From Paracoccus subflavus (GTDB lineage: Bacteria > Pseudomonadota > Alphaproteobacteria > Rhodobacterales > Rhodobacteraceae): a stretch of 64,000 nucleotides of DNA. The stretch covers positions 62,001-126,000 of the forward strand of contig NZ_SISK01000007.1 in assembly GCF_004310345.1 (NCBI RefSeq). The letters are read 5' to 3'. A program made the translations under genes and the position numbers. The notes beneath the pieces are model-generated. The model was not told the DNA's origin. It made no database searches and was given only the letters and a program-made list of their open reading frames with translations. This document shows, one piece after another, positions 17,811-26,310 of the stretch; the first letter of the stretch is position 1, and every line of letters begins with the position of its first letter.

Positions 17811-18432
17811 GGCCGGGCTCGCGCAGATAGGGGCGCGCCTTGACGAAGTAATCCCAGCCGGTCCAGGCTGTCAGCACCGCCGCGATCCAGATCAGCAGCA
17901 GCCCCGCCTGCGTCGCCAGATCCGCCCAGGACGACGACCATGGCAAGGCCGTTTCGCCCACGCGGGGCGGAAGGCCATGTTCGACATAGGCCAGCCCCGT
18001 GCCCAGGAACAGGACCGAGATGGCGACCATCTGCGTGGTGGTCTTCCATTTGGCCAGCTTCGTGACCTTCAGCAGGCGGGCATTCGATCCCAGGAACTCG
18101 CGCAGGCCCGACACGAAGACCTCGCGGAACAGGATCAGGGTGGCGGGCAGGATCAGCCAGGGGTTCATGCCGGAATAGCCGGTGATGACCACGATCGCGA
18201 TCACCACCATCGCCTTGTCCGCGATGGGGTCCATGGCGGCGCCGAACCGGCTCTCCTGCTGCCAGCTTCGGGCCAGATAGCCGTCGATCCAGTCGGTGAC
18301 GGCGGCGATCATGAACAGCGCCAGCGCCGCCCAGTCCGCAAAGGGGCGGCTGAAATACAGAAACATCAGCGGCACGGCTGGCGCCGCGATCAGCCGAAGC
18401 AGGGTCAGGATATTGGGAACGGTCCAGCGCAT
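17800..18432 (-). CDS. pgsA: CDP-diacylglycerol-glycerol-3-phosphate 3-phosphatidyltransferase
   Basis: A 210-residue membrane enzyme that makes phosphatidylglycerol phosphate. The CDP-alcohol phosphotransferase motif is complete: DWIDGYLAR then GAAMDPIADK (residues about 46-73), containing the Asp residues that bind metal and CDP. Six hydrophobic helices are apparent. The N-terminus MRWTVPNILTLLRL is characteristic. It lies downstream of uvrC, an order seen in many proteobacteria, and leads into moaD. Confidence 0.95.
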   Translation of the reverse strand: MRWTVPNILTLLRLIAAPAVPLMFLYFSRPFADWAALALFMIAAVTDWIDGYLARSWQQESRFGAAMDPIADKAMVVIAIVVITGYSGMNPWLILPATLILFREVFVSGLREFLGSNARLLKVTKLAKWKTTTQMVAISVLFLGTGLAYVEHGLPPRVGETALPWSSSWADLATQAGLLLIWIAAVLTAWTGWDYFVKARPYLREPGHDA

Positions 18433-18446
18433 GGTGGCAAGCTAGT

Positions 18447-18479
18447 GCGTGCCGCAGCCATTGGAAAGGGGCGGCACGC
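18447..18479. repeat. Inverted repeat between uvrC and pgsA
   Basis: Perfect 9-bp arms (GCGTGCCGC at 18447-18455 and GCGGCACGC at 18471-18479) are separated by 15 bases, 15 bp upstream of the pgsA start. Without a T-run it is more likely an mRNA processing or attenuating hairpin than a full terminator. Confidence 0.45.
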
Positions 18480-18491
18480 CGAAATGGCGCG

Positions 18492-20339
18492 TCAGCCCCG
18501 CGCATTGAAATGATCGTGGACCTTCTGCGCCATGGCCGCCGAGATACCCTCGACCGCCTGCAGATCCGTCAGTCCGGCCCGGCTGACCGCCTTGGCGCTG
18601 CCGAAATGGGCCAGCAGGGCGCGCTTGCGGGACGCGCCAATGCCCGCGATCTCGTCCAGGGGATTTGCCATGACGGCCTTGGCACGCTTGGCGCGGTGGG
18701 TGCCGATCGCCCAGCGATGCGCCTCGTCGCGCAGGCGCTGGATGAAATACAGAACCGGGTCGTTCATGCGCAGCGCAAAGGGCGGGCGGCCGGGGCGGTG
18801 GAATTCCTCCTTGCCCTGGTCGCGGTCGATGCCCTTGGCGACGCCAACGACCGGAATATCCTCGACTCCCAGTTCGGCCAGAATTCCCTCGACCGCCGAG
18901 ACCTGCCCTGCGCCGCCGTCGATCAGCAGAAGATCGGGCCAGGCCTCGGACTGGCGGTCGGGGTCTTCCTTCAGCAGCCGGACGAAACGGCGGCCCAGCA
19001 TTTCCTTCATCATGCCGAAGTCGTCGCCCGGCGTGATCTCGGTCCCCTTGATGTTGAACTTGCGATACTGGCTTTTGAGAAAGCCTTCCGGTCCCGCCAC
19101 GATCATGCCGCCCACGGCATTGGTGCCCATGATGTGGCTGTTGTCATAGACCTCGATCCGCCGGGGCGGGGCTGGCAGGTCGAAGGCCTCGCCCAGGCCC
19201 TCCAGCAGACGCAGTTGGGTGGCGCTTTCGGACATGCGGCGGGCCAGGCTTTCGCGGGCGTTGCGCAGCGCGTTTTCCACCAGTTCGAATTTCTCGCCCT
19301 GTCGCGGCACGCCGGTAAGGATACGCCGCCCGGCCCGTTCCGACAGCACCTGCTGGGTCAGATCCGGTTCGTCGGGCAGGTGTGACAGCAGGATCAGCCG
19401 GGGCGGCGGCTTGTCGTCGTAAAATTGCAGCAGAAAGGCCTGCATCACCTCGGCGGGGGATTCCACGCCACCCAAGCGGGGATAGAAATCGCGGTTCCCC
19501 CAGCTCTGGTTGCCGCGGATGAAGAACACCTGCACGCAGGCCTGGCCGCCGTCCATGTGCAGGGCGACGATGTCGGCCTCGGCCACGCGCCGGGGGTTGA
19601 TGGCCTGGACGGATTGCACGGCGGTCAGCGCCTTGATCCGGTCGCGCAGGGCGGCGGCGCGTTCGTATTCCATGTTCTCGGCCGCCGCCGCCATGTCGCG
19701 GGCCAGATTGGCCTGGATGACGGTGGTCTTGCCTTGCAGAAAGCGTTCGGCGTCGGCCACAAGCGCGTTGTAATCCTCGGCAGACACACGCCCCACGCAG
19801 GGCGCGCTGCATCGCTTGATCTGGAACAGCAGGCAGGGGCGGGTGCGCGATTCAAAGGTCGCGTCCGTGCAGTTGCGCAGCAGGAACACCCGCTGCAACT
19901 GCGTCAGCGTGCGGTTGACCGCGCCGGCGCTGGCAAAGGGGCCGTAATAGTCGCCCTTTTCGGACTTGGCGCCGCGATGCTTCTTGATCTGGGGATAGGC
20001 GTGGGATTTCGCGACCAGAATGTTCGGGAACGACTTGTCGTCGCGCAACAGCACGTTGTAGCGCGGCTTCAACTGCTTGATGAGGTTCTGTTCCAGCAGC
20101 AGCGCCTCGGTTTCGGTGCGCGTGGTCAGGAACATCATCGAACAGGTTTCGCGGATCATCCGCGCGATCCGCGCCGAATGGCCCGAGGGCCGGGCATAGT
20201 TCGACACGCGCGCGCGCAGATCGCGCGCCTTGCCGACATAAAGAACGCCGCCTTGCGCATCCAGCATCCGATAGACGCCGGGGCTGCGGTCAAGCTGGCG
20301 CAGATAATCCTGGATCAGCGCATGGCCGGTCTTGTGCAT
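18492..20339 (-). CDS. uvrC: Excinuclease ABC subunit C
   Basis: A 615-residue UvrC, the dual-incision nuclease of nucleotide excision repair. The GIY-YIG nuclease is at the N-terminus ([27 protein letters not shown]). A UvrBC contact helix follows ([18 protein letters not shown]). The RNase H-like endonuclease includes [10 protein letters not shown] and [10 protein letters not shown], and tandem helix-hairpin-helix motifs close the protein ([33 protein letters not shown]). I chose [13 protein letters not shown] as start; 37 codons of open frame upstream are not family-like. No LexA-type box was seen close to the start. Confidence 0.96.
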   Translation of the reverse strand: MHKTGHALIQDYLRQLDRSPGVYRMLDAQGGVLYVGKARDLRARVSNYARPSGHSARIARMIRETCSMMFLTTRTETEALLLEQNLIKQLKPRYNVLLRDDKSFPNILVAKSHAYPQIKKHRGAKSEKGDYYGPFASAGAVNRTLTQLQRVFLLRNCTDATFESRTRPCLLFQIKRCSAPCVGRVSAEDYNALVADAERFLQGKTTVIQANLARDMAAAAENMEYERAAALRDRIKALTAVQSVQAINPRRVAEADIVALHMDGGQACVQVFFIRGNQSWGNRDFYPRLGGVESPAEVMQAFLLQFYDDKPPPRLILLSHLPDEPDLTQQVLSERAGRRILTGVPRQGEKFELVENALRNARESLARRMSESATQLRLLEGLGEAFDLPAPPRRIEVYDNSHIMGTNAVGGMIVAGPEGFLKSQYRKFNIKGTEITPGDDFGMMKEMLGRRFVRLLKEDPDRQSEAWPDLLLIDGGAGQVSAVEGILAELGVEDIPVVGVAKGIDRDQGKEEFHRPGRPPFALRMNDPVLYFIQRLRDEAHRWAIGTHRAKRAKAVMANPLDEIAGIGASRKRALLAHFGSAKAVSRAGLTDLQAVEGISAAMAQKVHDHFNARG

Positions 20340-20729
20340 CGTGGTTTCCGTAACGATCCGGGCTGCCTCTGGCTGCGGTTCCGTGCGGCGGATACGCCTT
20401 GGCGATCCGACAGCACATGGCAGGCACGCAAGATAAGGGCATGATGCCAAGGTTCAACCGTCGAACGCCGCTTTCTCCGACCGGCAGCCCTCGATGCGGC
20501 ACCCGACGACGAAGCCCTGCCCTCAAGGCTTCTTTTGTGAACCGCCCAGCAAAGGACTTCTGCGGCCGACAGAGGCGCTGCATCAGGATTGCCGCAGGTC
20601 GCCGGGGATAAGGATCGCCGATCCGCGGTCATTGCAATCACGTCACCCGTTGAAATACCTTGCACAAGCGGGGGTTGACTTTCATGACCCTGACACCCTT
20701 GCCGCCCTTGCAAAGCTGTCCACCGCCGC

Positions 20730-20738
20730 TGTGGATAA
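20730..20738 (-). promoter_or_regulatory. Single DnaA-box consensus 9-mer
   Basis: TGTGGATAA on the plus strand is the exact complement of TTATCCACA. Nearby words such as CTGTGAAT match only partly, so no true cluster is present. Confidence 0.35.
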
Positions 20739-20799
20739 TCCTGTGAATGGCCTGTGAGGCAGAGGGCTTCTGTCCAGCAATCGTTACAAAAGCGTGACT

Positions 20800-20818
20800 T
20801 TGCCTATATAATAGGCAA
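20800..20818. promoter_or_regulatory. Perfect palindrome overlapping a TATAAT box
   Basis: TTGCCTAT and ATAGGCAA form an 8+3+8 inverted repeat. TATAAT (20807-20812) lies inside it on the plus strand, so it could be an operator over a promoter. The possible -35 (TTACAA, 17 bp upstream) is weak, and no gene follows on that strand for over 2 kb. Confidence 0.35.
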
Positions 20819-21121
20819 TCTCTTAGGCTGCTGATTGATATGGAAAAATTCCGAATCGCTGTTTGAAATCAGGAATATTGCGCACATTCAGGGTGTTGTT
20901 TAACGAATCTTACCTCTGCGCATCCGCTTGGGGACCGTCCTGCACCGAAAGCCTTGAGCGATACCTTGCAAGGCCAGATAAGCGCCAAAGACGCTTTGAC
21001 TTGTTTCCGTCTGTGACCTTAAGAACCTGGAAACAGCAGGGCGGTCGTGATGGCGGTTGCACCTCCGGATTCACGAGGGCCTCTGACCATTGCGATCCGG
21101 GAGCGCCATTACCGACCCCGG

Positions 21122-21235
21122 TCAACGACGGCGCGATCCCGTCAGCAGCCAGGCCAGAAACCGCCGAAACCCAGGCCCGCTGACCAGGGCCAGCACAACC
21201 ATCACCAGCAGGAACAGAAGAACCGCGCGAACCAT
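21122..21235 (-). CDS. 37-residue membrane miniprotein coupled to the S49 peptidase
   Basis: A short gene that begins at the TGATG junction ending the S49 peptidase gene. The translation starts MVRAVLLFLLVMVVLALV, one strong transmembrane helix, and continues SGPGFRRFLAWLLTGSRRR with a basic, amphipathic end. It has no known domain. The one-base overlap with the upstream stop, and my recollection that S49 peptidase genes in related bacteria carry a small membrane protein directly downstream, support it as real. A role in anchoring or regulating the peptidase is only a guess. Confidence 0.6.
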   Translation of the reverse strand: MVRAVLLFLLVMVVLALVSGPGFRRFLAWLLTGSRRR

Positions 21236-22044
21236 CAACTGCCCGCGCCGAACCGGGCAAAGCCGGCACGCTCCTCTGCCGCGTCCCAGAACGCCTCGGC
21301 CGACAGGCCCAGGCGGCGGAACAGCGTCTGCCGGGGGGCATGGACCACAAAGCGGGTCTTGCCGCCGTAAACGGCCTTCGTGCGCGGCACCAGATGGCCG
21401 ATGCCGTCGGCCAGTCCCAGATCGACCGACTGCCGACCTGCCCAGAATTCGCCCGTGAACAGGTCGCGGTCGGCAGCCAAGCGCGATCCCCGCCGTGCGA
21501 TCACATGATCCTTGAAGGCGCGGTGGATCGGCTCGAGCACGTTGTGCAGACGCTCCACATCCTCGGGGCGTTCCGGGCGGAACGGATCCAGCGTGGACTT
21601 GGACCGCCCGGCTGTATGGACACGCCGTTCGATTCCCCAGCGGGCAATCAGATCCTGAAACCCGAAGCCCGCCGAGATCACCCCGATCGACCCCAGGATC
21701 GAGCTTTCGTCGGCCCAGATGTCGTCGCCCGCGCAGGCCAGCCAGTATCCGCCAGAGGCCGCCACATCCTCGACAAAGGCGTGGACGGGGATCTTCGTCT
21801 CATCCGCCAGCCGCCGGATGCGCGCGGCGATCAGCGACGACTGGACCGGCGATCCGCCCGGCGAATTGACCGACAAGGCCACGGCCACGGGCCTGCCCTT
21901 GCGAAAGGCACGTTCGATCACGGGGGCAAGCGCGGCGTCGGACAGCGACCCGCCGCGCCCGGCCATGCCGATTGCGCCATGCAGACGGACCACCGACACG
22001 CGGGGACCCTTGTTGATGAAGCGGTCGAGATAGGGAATACGCAT
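21235..22044 (-). CDS. S49 (SppA/SohB-like) serine peptidase
   Basis: A 269-residue Clp-like serine peptidase of the signal-peptide peptidase A family. The catalytic dyad is visible as Ser-97 (in DVAASGGYWLAC) and Lys-149 (in RSKSTLDPF), with NSPGGSPVQS forming the oxyanion region. No transmembrane anchor is evident at the N-terminus, unlike E. coli SppA, so it may be anchored through the miniprotein encoded immediately downstream. These enzymes degrade membrane-embedded peptides. It appears to be transcribed on its own with that small gene. Confidence 0.88.
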   Translation of the reverse strand: MRIPYLDRFINKGPRVSVVRLHGAIGMAGRGGSLSDAALAPVIERAFRKGRPVAVALSVNSPGGSPVQSSLIAARIRRLADETKIPVHAFVEDVAASGGYWLACAGDDIWADESSILGSIGVISAGFGFQDLIARWGIERRVHTAGRSKSTLDPFRPERPEDVERLHNVLEPIHRAFKDHVIARRGSRLAADRDLFTGEFWAGRQSVDLGLADGIGHLVPRTKAVYGGKTRFVVHAPRQTLFRRLGLSAEAFWDAAEERAGFARFGAGS

Positions 22045-22083
22045 GGCGCCAGACTTAATTGCCCCCTGCCCCCATCACAAGCG

Positions 22084-23103
22084 TTACAGCGCGCGAATGG
22101 TGTCGCCCGGCAGGAATGTGGGCGTCAGTGCGATCACCCGATCCTCGGGGATGGCGTCCTTGCCAGCGACAAGCCGCGCCGCACGCCGCCCGATATCGAC
22201 GCGGCGCGCATCCGTGGTGGCCAGGCGAACCGGCAGCCCATCCAGCAGATCGACCCCGTTAAAACCCGCCAGCCCGATCCGGCCGGGAATATCGTAACCG
22301 GCTTCGATACAGTGCAGCAGCCCCCCGGCCCCGATCATGTCGTTCGAGAAGTACAGGAAATCCAGATCCGGCGCGCGGGTCAGAATCCGTTCGGTCAGCT
22401 CGCGCCCCTTCAGCAGCGACGATCCGCCCTGATAATATTCGCGCGCCTCCAGCGGCACCCCGGCCTCGGCCAGGCCATCCTCGAAACCCGCCAGGCGCTT
22501 GCGGGCGCGATGATCCTCGGGCATGTGGGTGCCGACAAAGCCGATCCGGCGATAGCCTGCGGCAACGATCCGCGCGGCCATCTCGCGCCCGGCGCGGCGA
22601 TGGGAAATCCCCACGACAGTGTCGATGCCCTCGCCGTCCACGTCCATGATCTCGACCACGGGGATGCCCGAACTGGCCAGCATGGCCCGCGAGGCCATGC
22701 TATGTTCCAGCCCTGCCAGGATCACCCCGGACGGCCGCCAAGACAGCATGTCGTAAAGCACCATCTCCTCGCGCGCCGGGGAATAGTTCGTGACGCCGAT
22801 CACCGGCTGCAGGCCGGTGTCGTCCAGTTCCGCCGAAATCCCGCCCAGCACGTCGGGAAAGACCAGGTTCGACAGCGACGGGATGACCACCGCGACCAGG
22901 TTCACCCGCTGGCTGGCCAGCCCGCCGGCGATCTTGTTGGGAACATAGCCCAGCGTCTTGGCCGCCGTCAGCACCTTTTCCCGCGTTGCCGCCGACACGT
23001 CGCCCCGGTTGCGCAGAACCCGGCTGACGGTCATCTCGGACACGCCGGATGCTTCGGACACGTCCCGCAGGGTCAGCGGGCGGCGGGGTCTGGGGACAAT
23101 CAT
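22084..23103 (-). CDS. LacI-family transcriptional regulator, GntR (gluconate) type
   Basis: A 339-residue LacI repressor. The helix-turn-helix and hinge are at residues about 11-55 (LRDVSEASGVSEMTVSRVLRNRG, then KTLGYVPNKIAGGLAS). A periplasmic-binding-like sensor domain follows, with VVIPSLSNLVFPDVLGG and SNDMIGAGGLLHCIEAG. The sequence resembles alphaproteobacterial regulators of gluconate or sugar acid uptake, but no such genes are adjacent, so the target is unassigned. MIVPRPRRPLTL is taken as the start; the longer frame would add 22 atypical residues. Confidence 0.85.
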   Translation of the reverse strand: MIVPRPRRPLTLRDVSEASGVSEMTVSRVLRNRGDVSAATREKVLTAAKTLGYVPNKIAGGLASQRVNLVAVVIPSLSNLVFPDVLGGISAELDDTGLQPVIGVTNYSPAREEMVLYDMLSWRPSGVILAGLEHSMASRAMLASSGIPVVEIMDVDGEGIDTVVGISHRRAGREMAARIVAAGYRRIGFVGTHMPEDHRARKRLAGFEDGLAEAGVPLEAREYYQGGSSLLKGRELTERILTRAPDLDFLYFSNDMIGAGGLLHCIEAGYDIPGRIGLAGFNGVDLLDGLPVRLATTDARRVDIGRRAARLVAGKDAIPEDRVIALTPTFLPGDTIRAL

Positions 23104-23200
23104 TGGGCACCACGCAGTCGCAATTTCACCGATGTTAGCGAAGGTCAGGAACCGCGACAACCTTGCCAAACGGCCGGACTGCGGTCAAAAGGGCACAAGC

Positions 23201-23277
23201 GGCCCCGTGGCTCAACTGGATAGAGCAGCCCCCTCCTAAGGGGCAGGTTACAGGTTCAAGTCCTGTCGGGGTCACCA
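23201..23277 (+). tRNA. tRNA-Arg (anticodon CCT)
   Basis: The 77 bases fold as a cloverleaf: acceptor GGCCCCG pairs with CGGGGTC, D stem GCTC/GAGC, anticodon stem GCCCC/GGGGC with loop CTCCTAA (anticodon CCT, codon AGG), T arm ACAGG/CCTGT around TTCAAGT, and an encoded CCA end. tRNA-Arg(CCT) genes are common integration sites, but I found no repeat of its 3' end downstream. Confidence 0.95.
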
Positions 23278-23503
23278 TCCTTTGTCGAGATAGAGAGCAA
23301 AATTCCTGAAGCCCGTCCGGCCGTCAGGGATCGACTTTCCGCATTCTGCAGGAGAACCCGGCTTGCGACCCCCCCCTGCGCAAGACAGCCTCCGGCGCGC
23401 GAGAGATCTGGTCCTCTCGCACCTCAGCCCAGGACTTTTCAGGTTGGTCCTGAAATATGCCGTCCGATGACAGGGGGCCACAAGCTGGCGGCATGGTGTA
23501 AAT

Positions 23504-23518
23504 GTTCTTGTTTTGTTC
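23504..23518 (+). promoter_or_regulatory. Candidate LexA (SOS) box
   Basis: GTTC-TTGTTTT-GTTC is an exact GTTC-N7-GTTC direct repeat, the LexA recognition pattern known for alphaproteobacteria, with the T-rich spacer common in such boxes. It ends 48 bp before the start of the two-gene cassette and would overlap its promoter (possible -35 TTGTTT or TTGTTC, -10 near 23531-23538). A third half-site in inverted orientation (GAAC at 23526-23529) follows at the same 7-base spacing. By base composition about one such match per 64 kb is expected by chance, so position is the main support. Confidence 0.6.
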
Positions 23519-23566
23519 CGATAAGGAACGTGCAATACTGGACCTGAAGCAACCAGGAGCAGTGCA

Positions 23567-24580
23567 TTGCCAAAACGGGCGACCATCCAGTACCGCGAGT
23601 TCAAGGCCGATGGCGCGCTGCGAGGAATGGACCTCAAGGCGACGCTGGTCGATGTCTTGCGTCGGGGGGCCGACGGCCACAGGATCGGCGATAATGCCCG
23701 TCTGAGGGCGATCGACCTGGATGGGGACGGCAGCCATGTCGTTCTGAACAAGGTCTCGTCGCCATCCACATGGAATGGGCCCGTCTTCTGCGGACAGATC
23801 ATCCATATCAGGGCCGGGGCGGATATTCAGGCGGTTCTGCAATCGCTGGACGACGATACGGACGAATTTCTGGTCCAGAACATCGACGTCGGGCGGGGCG
23901 CCCGGATCGTGAAGGGGGTGCTGTATTTCGCCGTCACCCAGAACCATGTGGGGCTGATCGAAAGCGCGGCGGTCAGGGCTTTGACGCTTGAACGCTATAT
24001 CGCTGCGCTGTTGCGGCAGGCCGGCGCGCTTGGCCTTGCGGAAGGGATCATCCTCTTGGCACATTTTTCGGCGGCCGGGGAAAAGGGCCTGACCGAATTC
24101 AGCGATCTTACCCTGTCCACGCGCCCCAGTTGCCGCAAAGGCCGCGATGCGGCGACGGGCGACCTGTTCAGGCGGCAGGCGGGCGCGGCCCGCGACGAGG
24201 GGGCCACGATCCTTCACGTGCTGCGCATGATGGGCTGGCCGGACGATGCCCTGGCGCGGCTCGAGGCCGAGGTGCCCGAAGGCGGGCGGCTTGAAGGACT
24301 GATCAGGGTCTTCATCAAGGATCGCCGCCGCAAGATCCGCATCTCGAGGGCGGCGGTCGAAGAAGCTCTGAGGCATGTCGATCCCGCTGATCTTGGCCTG
24401 CAGGGCGACGGCAGCGAACGGGGGGGCATGGTCAGGCTTTCGGTCGTCAAGGAGATTGCGGCCGAGGGCTCCCTTCTTGATCCAACCGATGCTATGCTTA
24501 GGATTGTCGAGGCCCTGAAGGAATGGGCCGCTGCCGGGAAGATCGATTGTCGCTTCGAGGGTCAGGATATGCCGCGCTGA
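23567..24580 (+). CDS. Unrecognised 337-residue soluble protein, first gene of a possibly SOS-controlled cassette
   Basis: I cannot name this protein. It starts at TTG, chosen because AGGAG lies 7 bases upstream and no ATG in frame is close. No signal peptide or transmembrane helix is seen. The N-terminal half looks beta-rich (KRATIQYREFKA, HVVLNKVSSP, CGQIIHIRAG). A distinctive block at residues 113-150 reads KGVLYFAVTQNHVGLIES and then LTLERYIAALL. The C-terminal half is charged and helical (KDRRRKIRISRAAVEEAL). It overlaps the downstream membrane-protein gene and lies between two tRNA genes. A soluble-plus-membrane pair behind an SOS-type box recalls defence or toxin cassettes; that is inference. 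Confidence 0.75.
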   Translation: MPKRATIQYREFKADGALRGMDLKATLVDVLRRGADGHRIGDNARLRAIDLDGDGSHVVLNKVSSPSTWNGPVFCGQIIHIRAGADIQAVLQSLDDDTDEFLVQNIDVGRGARIVKGVLYFAVTQNHVGLIESAAVRALTLERYIAALLRQAGALGLAEGIILLAHFSAAGEKGLTEFSDLTLSTRPSCRKGRDAATGDLFRRQAGAARDEGATILHVLRMMGWPDDALARLEAEVPEGGRLEGLIRVFIKDRRRKIRISRAAVEEALRHVDPADLGLQGDGSERGGMVRLSVVKEIAAEGSLLDPTDAMLRIVEALKEWAAAGKIDCRFEGQDMPR

Positions 24581-25131
24581 TCGCAGCCGCCGCAGCCGGT
24601 GCGGTTCTGCCGCCGGCCCTGCTGATCGGCGACCCTTCGCGGATGCTCGTGACCTTTCTGGGGTTGGTCTCGGCCAGCATCCTTCCGGCGGTTTCGCTGG
24701 TGATCGGCAGCCTGTCATCCTCGGGGCGCTCGGTCATGAGGATCGACGCCCTGGCGCAGGAACTGATGGACGCCATCCGCACCCTGTTTGCCATATTGGG
24801 CCTGGTTGCGATTGTCGTGGCGTTGCTGATGCTGATTGCGATCCTGCCGAAGGTCGGCTGGCAACTGCCTTATTCCGCCGTCGAAATTCCCGATGCCGCG
24901 CGGCGGGCTCTGCAGTCGCTGGCGCTGCTGTTCGCCGTGGCGGCCACCTGCAAGGCCATGGCCATTCCCCGAATCCTGGTCCGCGTTCTGATGATCCGGA
25001 AAGACATTGCCATCCACGAGGCGCGCAAGGCGTTGGCCGAGACATCCCCGTCCGAGGCCGACATCCGGCAGATGTTCGCGACCAGGGAAGGGTTCGGAAA
25101 AACCGTTCCTCTGGACAGCGTCCGGCGGTGA
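24523..25131 (+). CDS. Four-helix membrane protein, second gene of the cassette
   Basis: A 202-residue protein I do not recognise. Four transmembrane helices are visible at about residues 15-35, 41-63, 85-108 and 129-150, with a cytoplasmic-looking C-terminal tail of about 50 residues rich in Lys, Glu and Arg (IRKDIAIHEARKALAE). The ATG at 24523 lies 58 bp inside the upstream gene with AAGGA touching it. A TTG at 24547 with GGGAAG five bases upstream is an equally good start. The deep overlap implies coupled translation and a stoichiometric or regulatory relation to the soluble partner. Confidence 0.75.
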   Translation: MGRCREDRLSLRGSGYAALIAAAAAGAVLPPALLIGDPSRMLVTFLGLVSASILPAVSLVIGSLSSSGRSVMRIDALAQELMDAIRTLFAILGLVAIVVALLMLIAILPKVGWQLPYSAVEIPDAARRALQSLALLFAVAATCKAMAIPRILVRVLMIRKDIAIHEARKALAETSPSEADIRQMFATREGFGKTVPLDSVRR

Positions 25132-25205
25132 TCGGGATCGGGATTGGGCAAGGTCTGACCATGCGGACCATGACGCAATCCGACAGGGACAGTCTGGATG
25201 GAAAA

Positions 25206-25289
25206 TGGTGGGCGACCCTGGAATCGAACCAGGCATGGGTCTCCCCGGCGGAGTTACAGTCCGCTGCCGCACCTTGCAGCACGTCGCCC
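25206..25289 (-). tRNA. tRNA-Tyr (anticodon GTA)
   Basis: On the minus strand the 84 bases fold as a class II tRNA: acceptor GGGCGAC with GTCGCCC, anticodon stem GCGGA/TCCGC with GTA in loop CTGTAAC, a long variable arm typical of tRNA-Tyr, T arm CCTGG/CCAGG, discriminator A and an encoded CCA. It is convergent with the cassette upstream and divergent from rlmB. Confidence 0.95.
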
Positions 25290-25413
25290 GCCGAACGCCT
25301 CGGCGTGGGGGGGTGATTAGCGGGCGGGGCCCAAGGCGTCAAGCGGATTTCCGGCCCTTGCATCCGGCGCCCCCGGCACGCCATGAAGGGCCAGATTGAC
25401 AAGGATCACGCAG

Positions 25414-26217
25414 ATGGCCGAGCAACCGGGAAAGCCCAAGAAACCCGCATGGGTGATCGACAAGGAACGGGCACGCCGCGCCGGGGCGGCGGAAACGGTG
25501 TGGCTGTTCGGGCTGCATGCAGTGCGCGACGCCCTGGCCAACCCGGACCGTGACCGACTGCGGCTGGTGGTGACGCAGAACGCCCTGGACCGTTTGGGCG
25601 ACCTGCATGGCATGGTGCCCGAGATCACCGACCCCCGCCTGTTCGGAAAGTCCGTGCCGCTGGCCCCCGACAGCGTCCACCAGGGCGCCGCCCTCGAGGT
25701 GCGGCCGCTGAAATGGGGCGGGCTCAGCGATGTTGTGCTGCGCGCCGCGCCGGGCGAACGGCGTCCCCTGCTGGTGGCTCTCGACCGCGTGACCGACCCC
25801 CACAACATCGGCGCCATCCTGCGATCGGCCGAAGTGTTCGGCGCCCGCGCCGTCATTGCCCCCGCCCGCCATTCGGCCCCCGAAACCGGCGCCTTGGCCA
25901 AGTCTGCCTCGGGCGCCCTGGAACGCCAGCCCTACCTGCGGGTGCCCAACCTGGCCGAGGCGCTGACGCAGATACGGAACATGGGATTTACGCTGATCGG
26001 CCTTGACGGTGCCGGCCAGACCCCCCTGCCCGACCTGCTGGACCGCCTGGCCGGGCGGGCCATCTGTCTGGTTCTGGGCGCCGAGGGGCCGGGGATGCGC
26101 GACCTGACGATGAAAAGCTGCGATCATGTCGCACGCATTCCTTATGCCGCGGATTTCGGGTCGCTGAACGTATCGAATGCGGCCGCCGTGGCGCTGTATG
26201 CCGCCGGTCGCTCCTGA
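25414..26217 (+). CDS. rlmB: 23S rRNA 2'-O-ribose methyltransferase, TrmH/RlmB family
   Basis: A 267-residue SPOUT methyltransferase. The N-terminal substrate-binding domain begins WLFGLHAVRDALANP. Motif 1 is DRVTDPHNIGAILRSAEVFGA, motif 2 LVLGAEGPGMRDL, and motif 3 DFGSLNVSNAAAVALYAAG, which forms the knotted SAM site. RlmB methylates G2251 of 23S rRNA in E. coli; family members also modify tRNA, so the exact site is inferred. The start at ATG 25414 follows AAGGAT; a TTG 18 bp upstream is less likely. Confidence 0.9.
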   Translation: MAEQPGKPKKPAWVIDKERARRAGAAETVWLFGLHAVRDALANPDRDRLRLVVTQNALDRLGDLHGMVPEITDPRLFGKSVPLAPDSVHQGAALEVRPLKWGGLSDVVLRAAPGERRPLLVALDRVTDPHNIGAILRSAEVFGARAVIAPARHSAPETGALAKSASGALERQPYLRVPNLAEALTQIRNMGFTLIGLDGAGQTPLPDLLDRLAGRAICLVLGAEGPGMRDLTMKSCDHVARIPYAADFGSLNVSNAAAVALYAAGRS

Positions 26218-26310
26218 GGCATCACATCGCTGCGACGGGCCGTCCCGGATATTGAGATCCGGGCAGGGAACTGGCAATGAGTTCTCCTGCTGCCGGAACC
26301 TGCCCATGCC

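Larger units (their letters stand above)
20340..21121. other. 0.78-kb stretch with no convincing gene
   Basis: Open frames here are short, use rare starts and have no recognisable motif. The middle part (about 20780-20930) is clearly richer in A+T than its surroundings. It contains a perfect DnaA-box 9-mer, a perfect 19-base palindrome that includes TATAAT, and three CCTTGCA(A/C) words (near 20661, 20706 and 20964). It must hold the uvrC promoter on its left side. A small RNA or a protein-binding regulatory region is possible; nothing seen proves either. Confidence 0.5.

Noticed and set aside
20700..20830. Replication origin
   Set aside because: Only one exact DnaA box, no cluster, and no dnaA, parAB, gidA or hemE neighbours.
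20863..21183. Possible 106-residue protein in the non-coding stretch
   Set aside because: TTG start without ribosome site, no motif, and it runs antisense over the miniprotein gene.
23201..25131. Integrated element with attachment-site repeats
   Set aside because: No integrase and no second copy of the tRNA-Arg 3' end found downstream; the cassette may still be accessory DNA, but not shown to be an integrative element.
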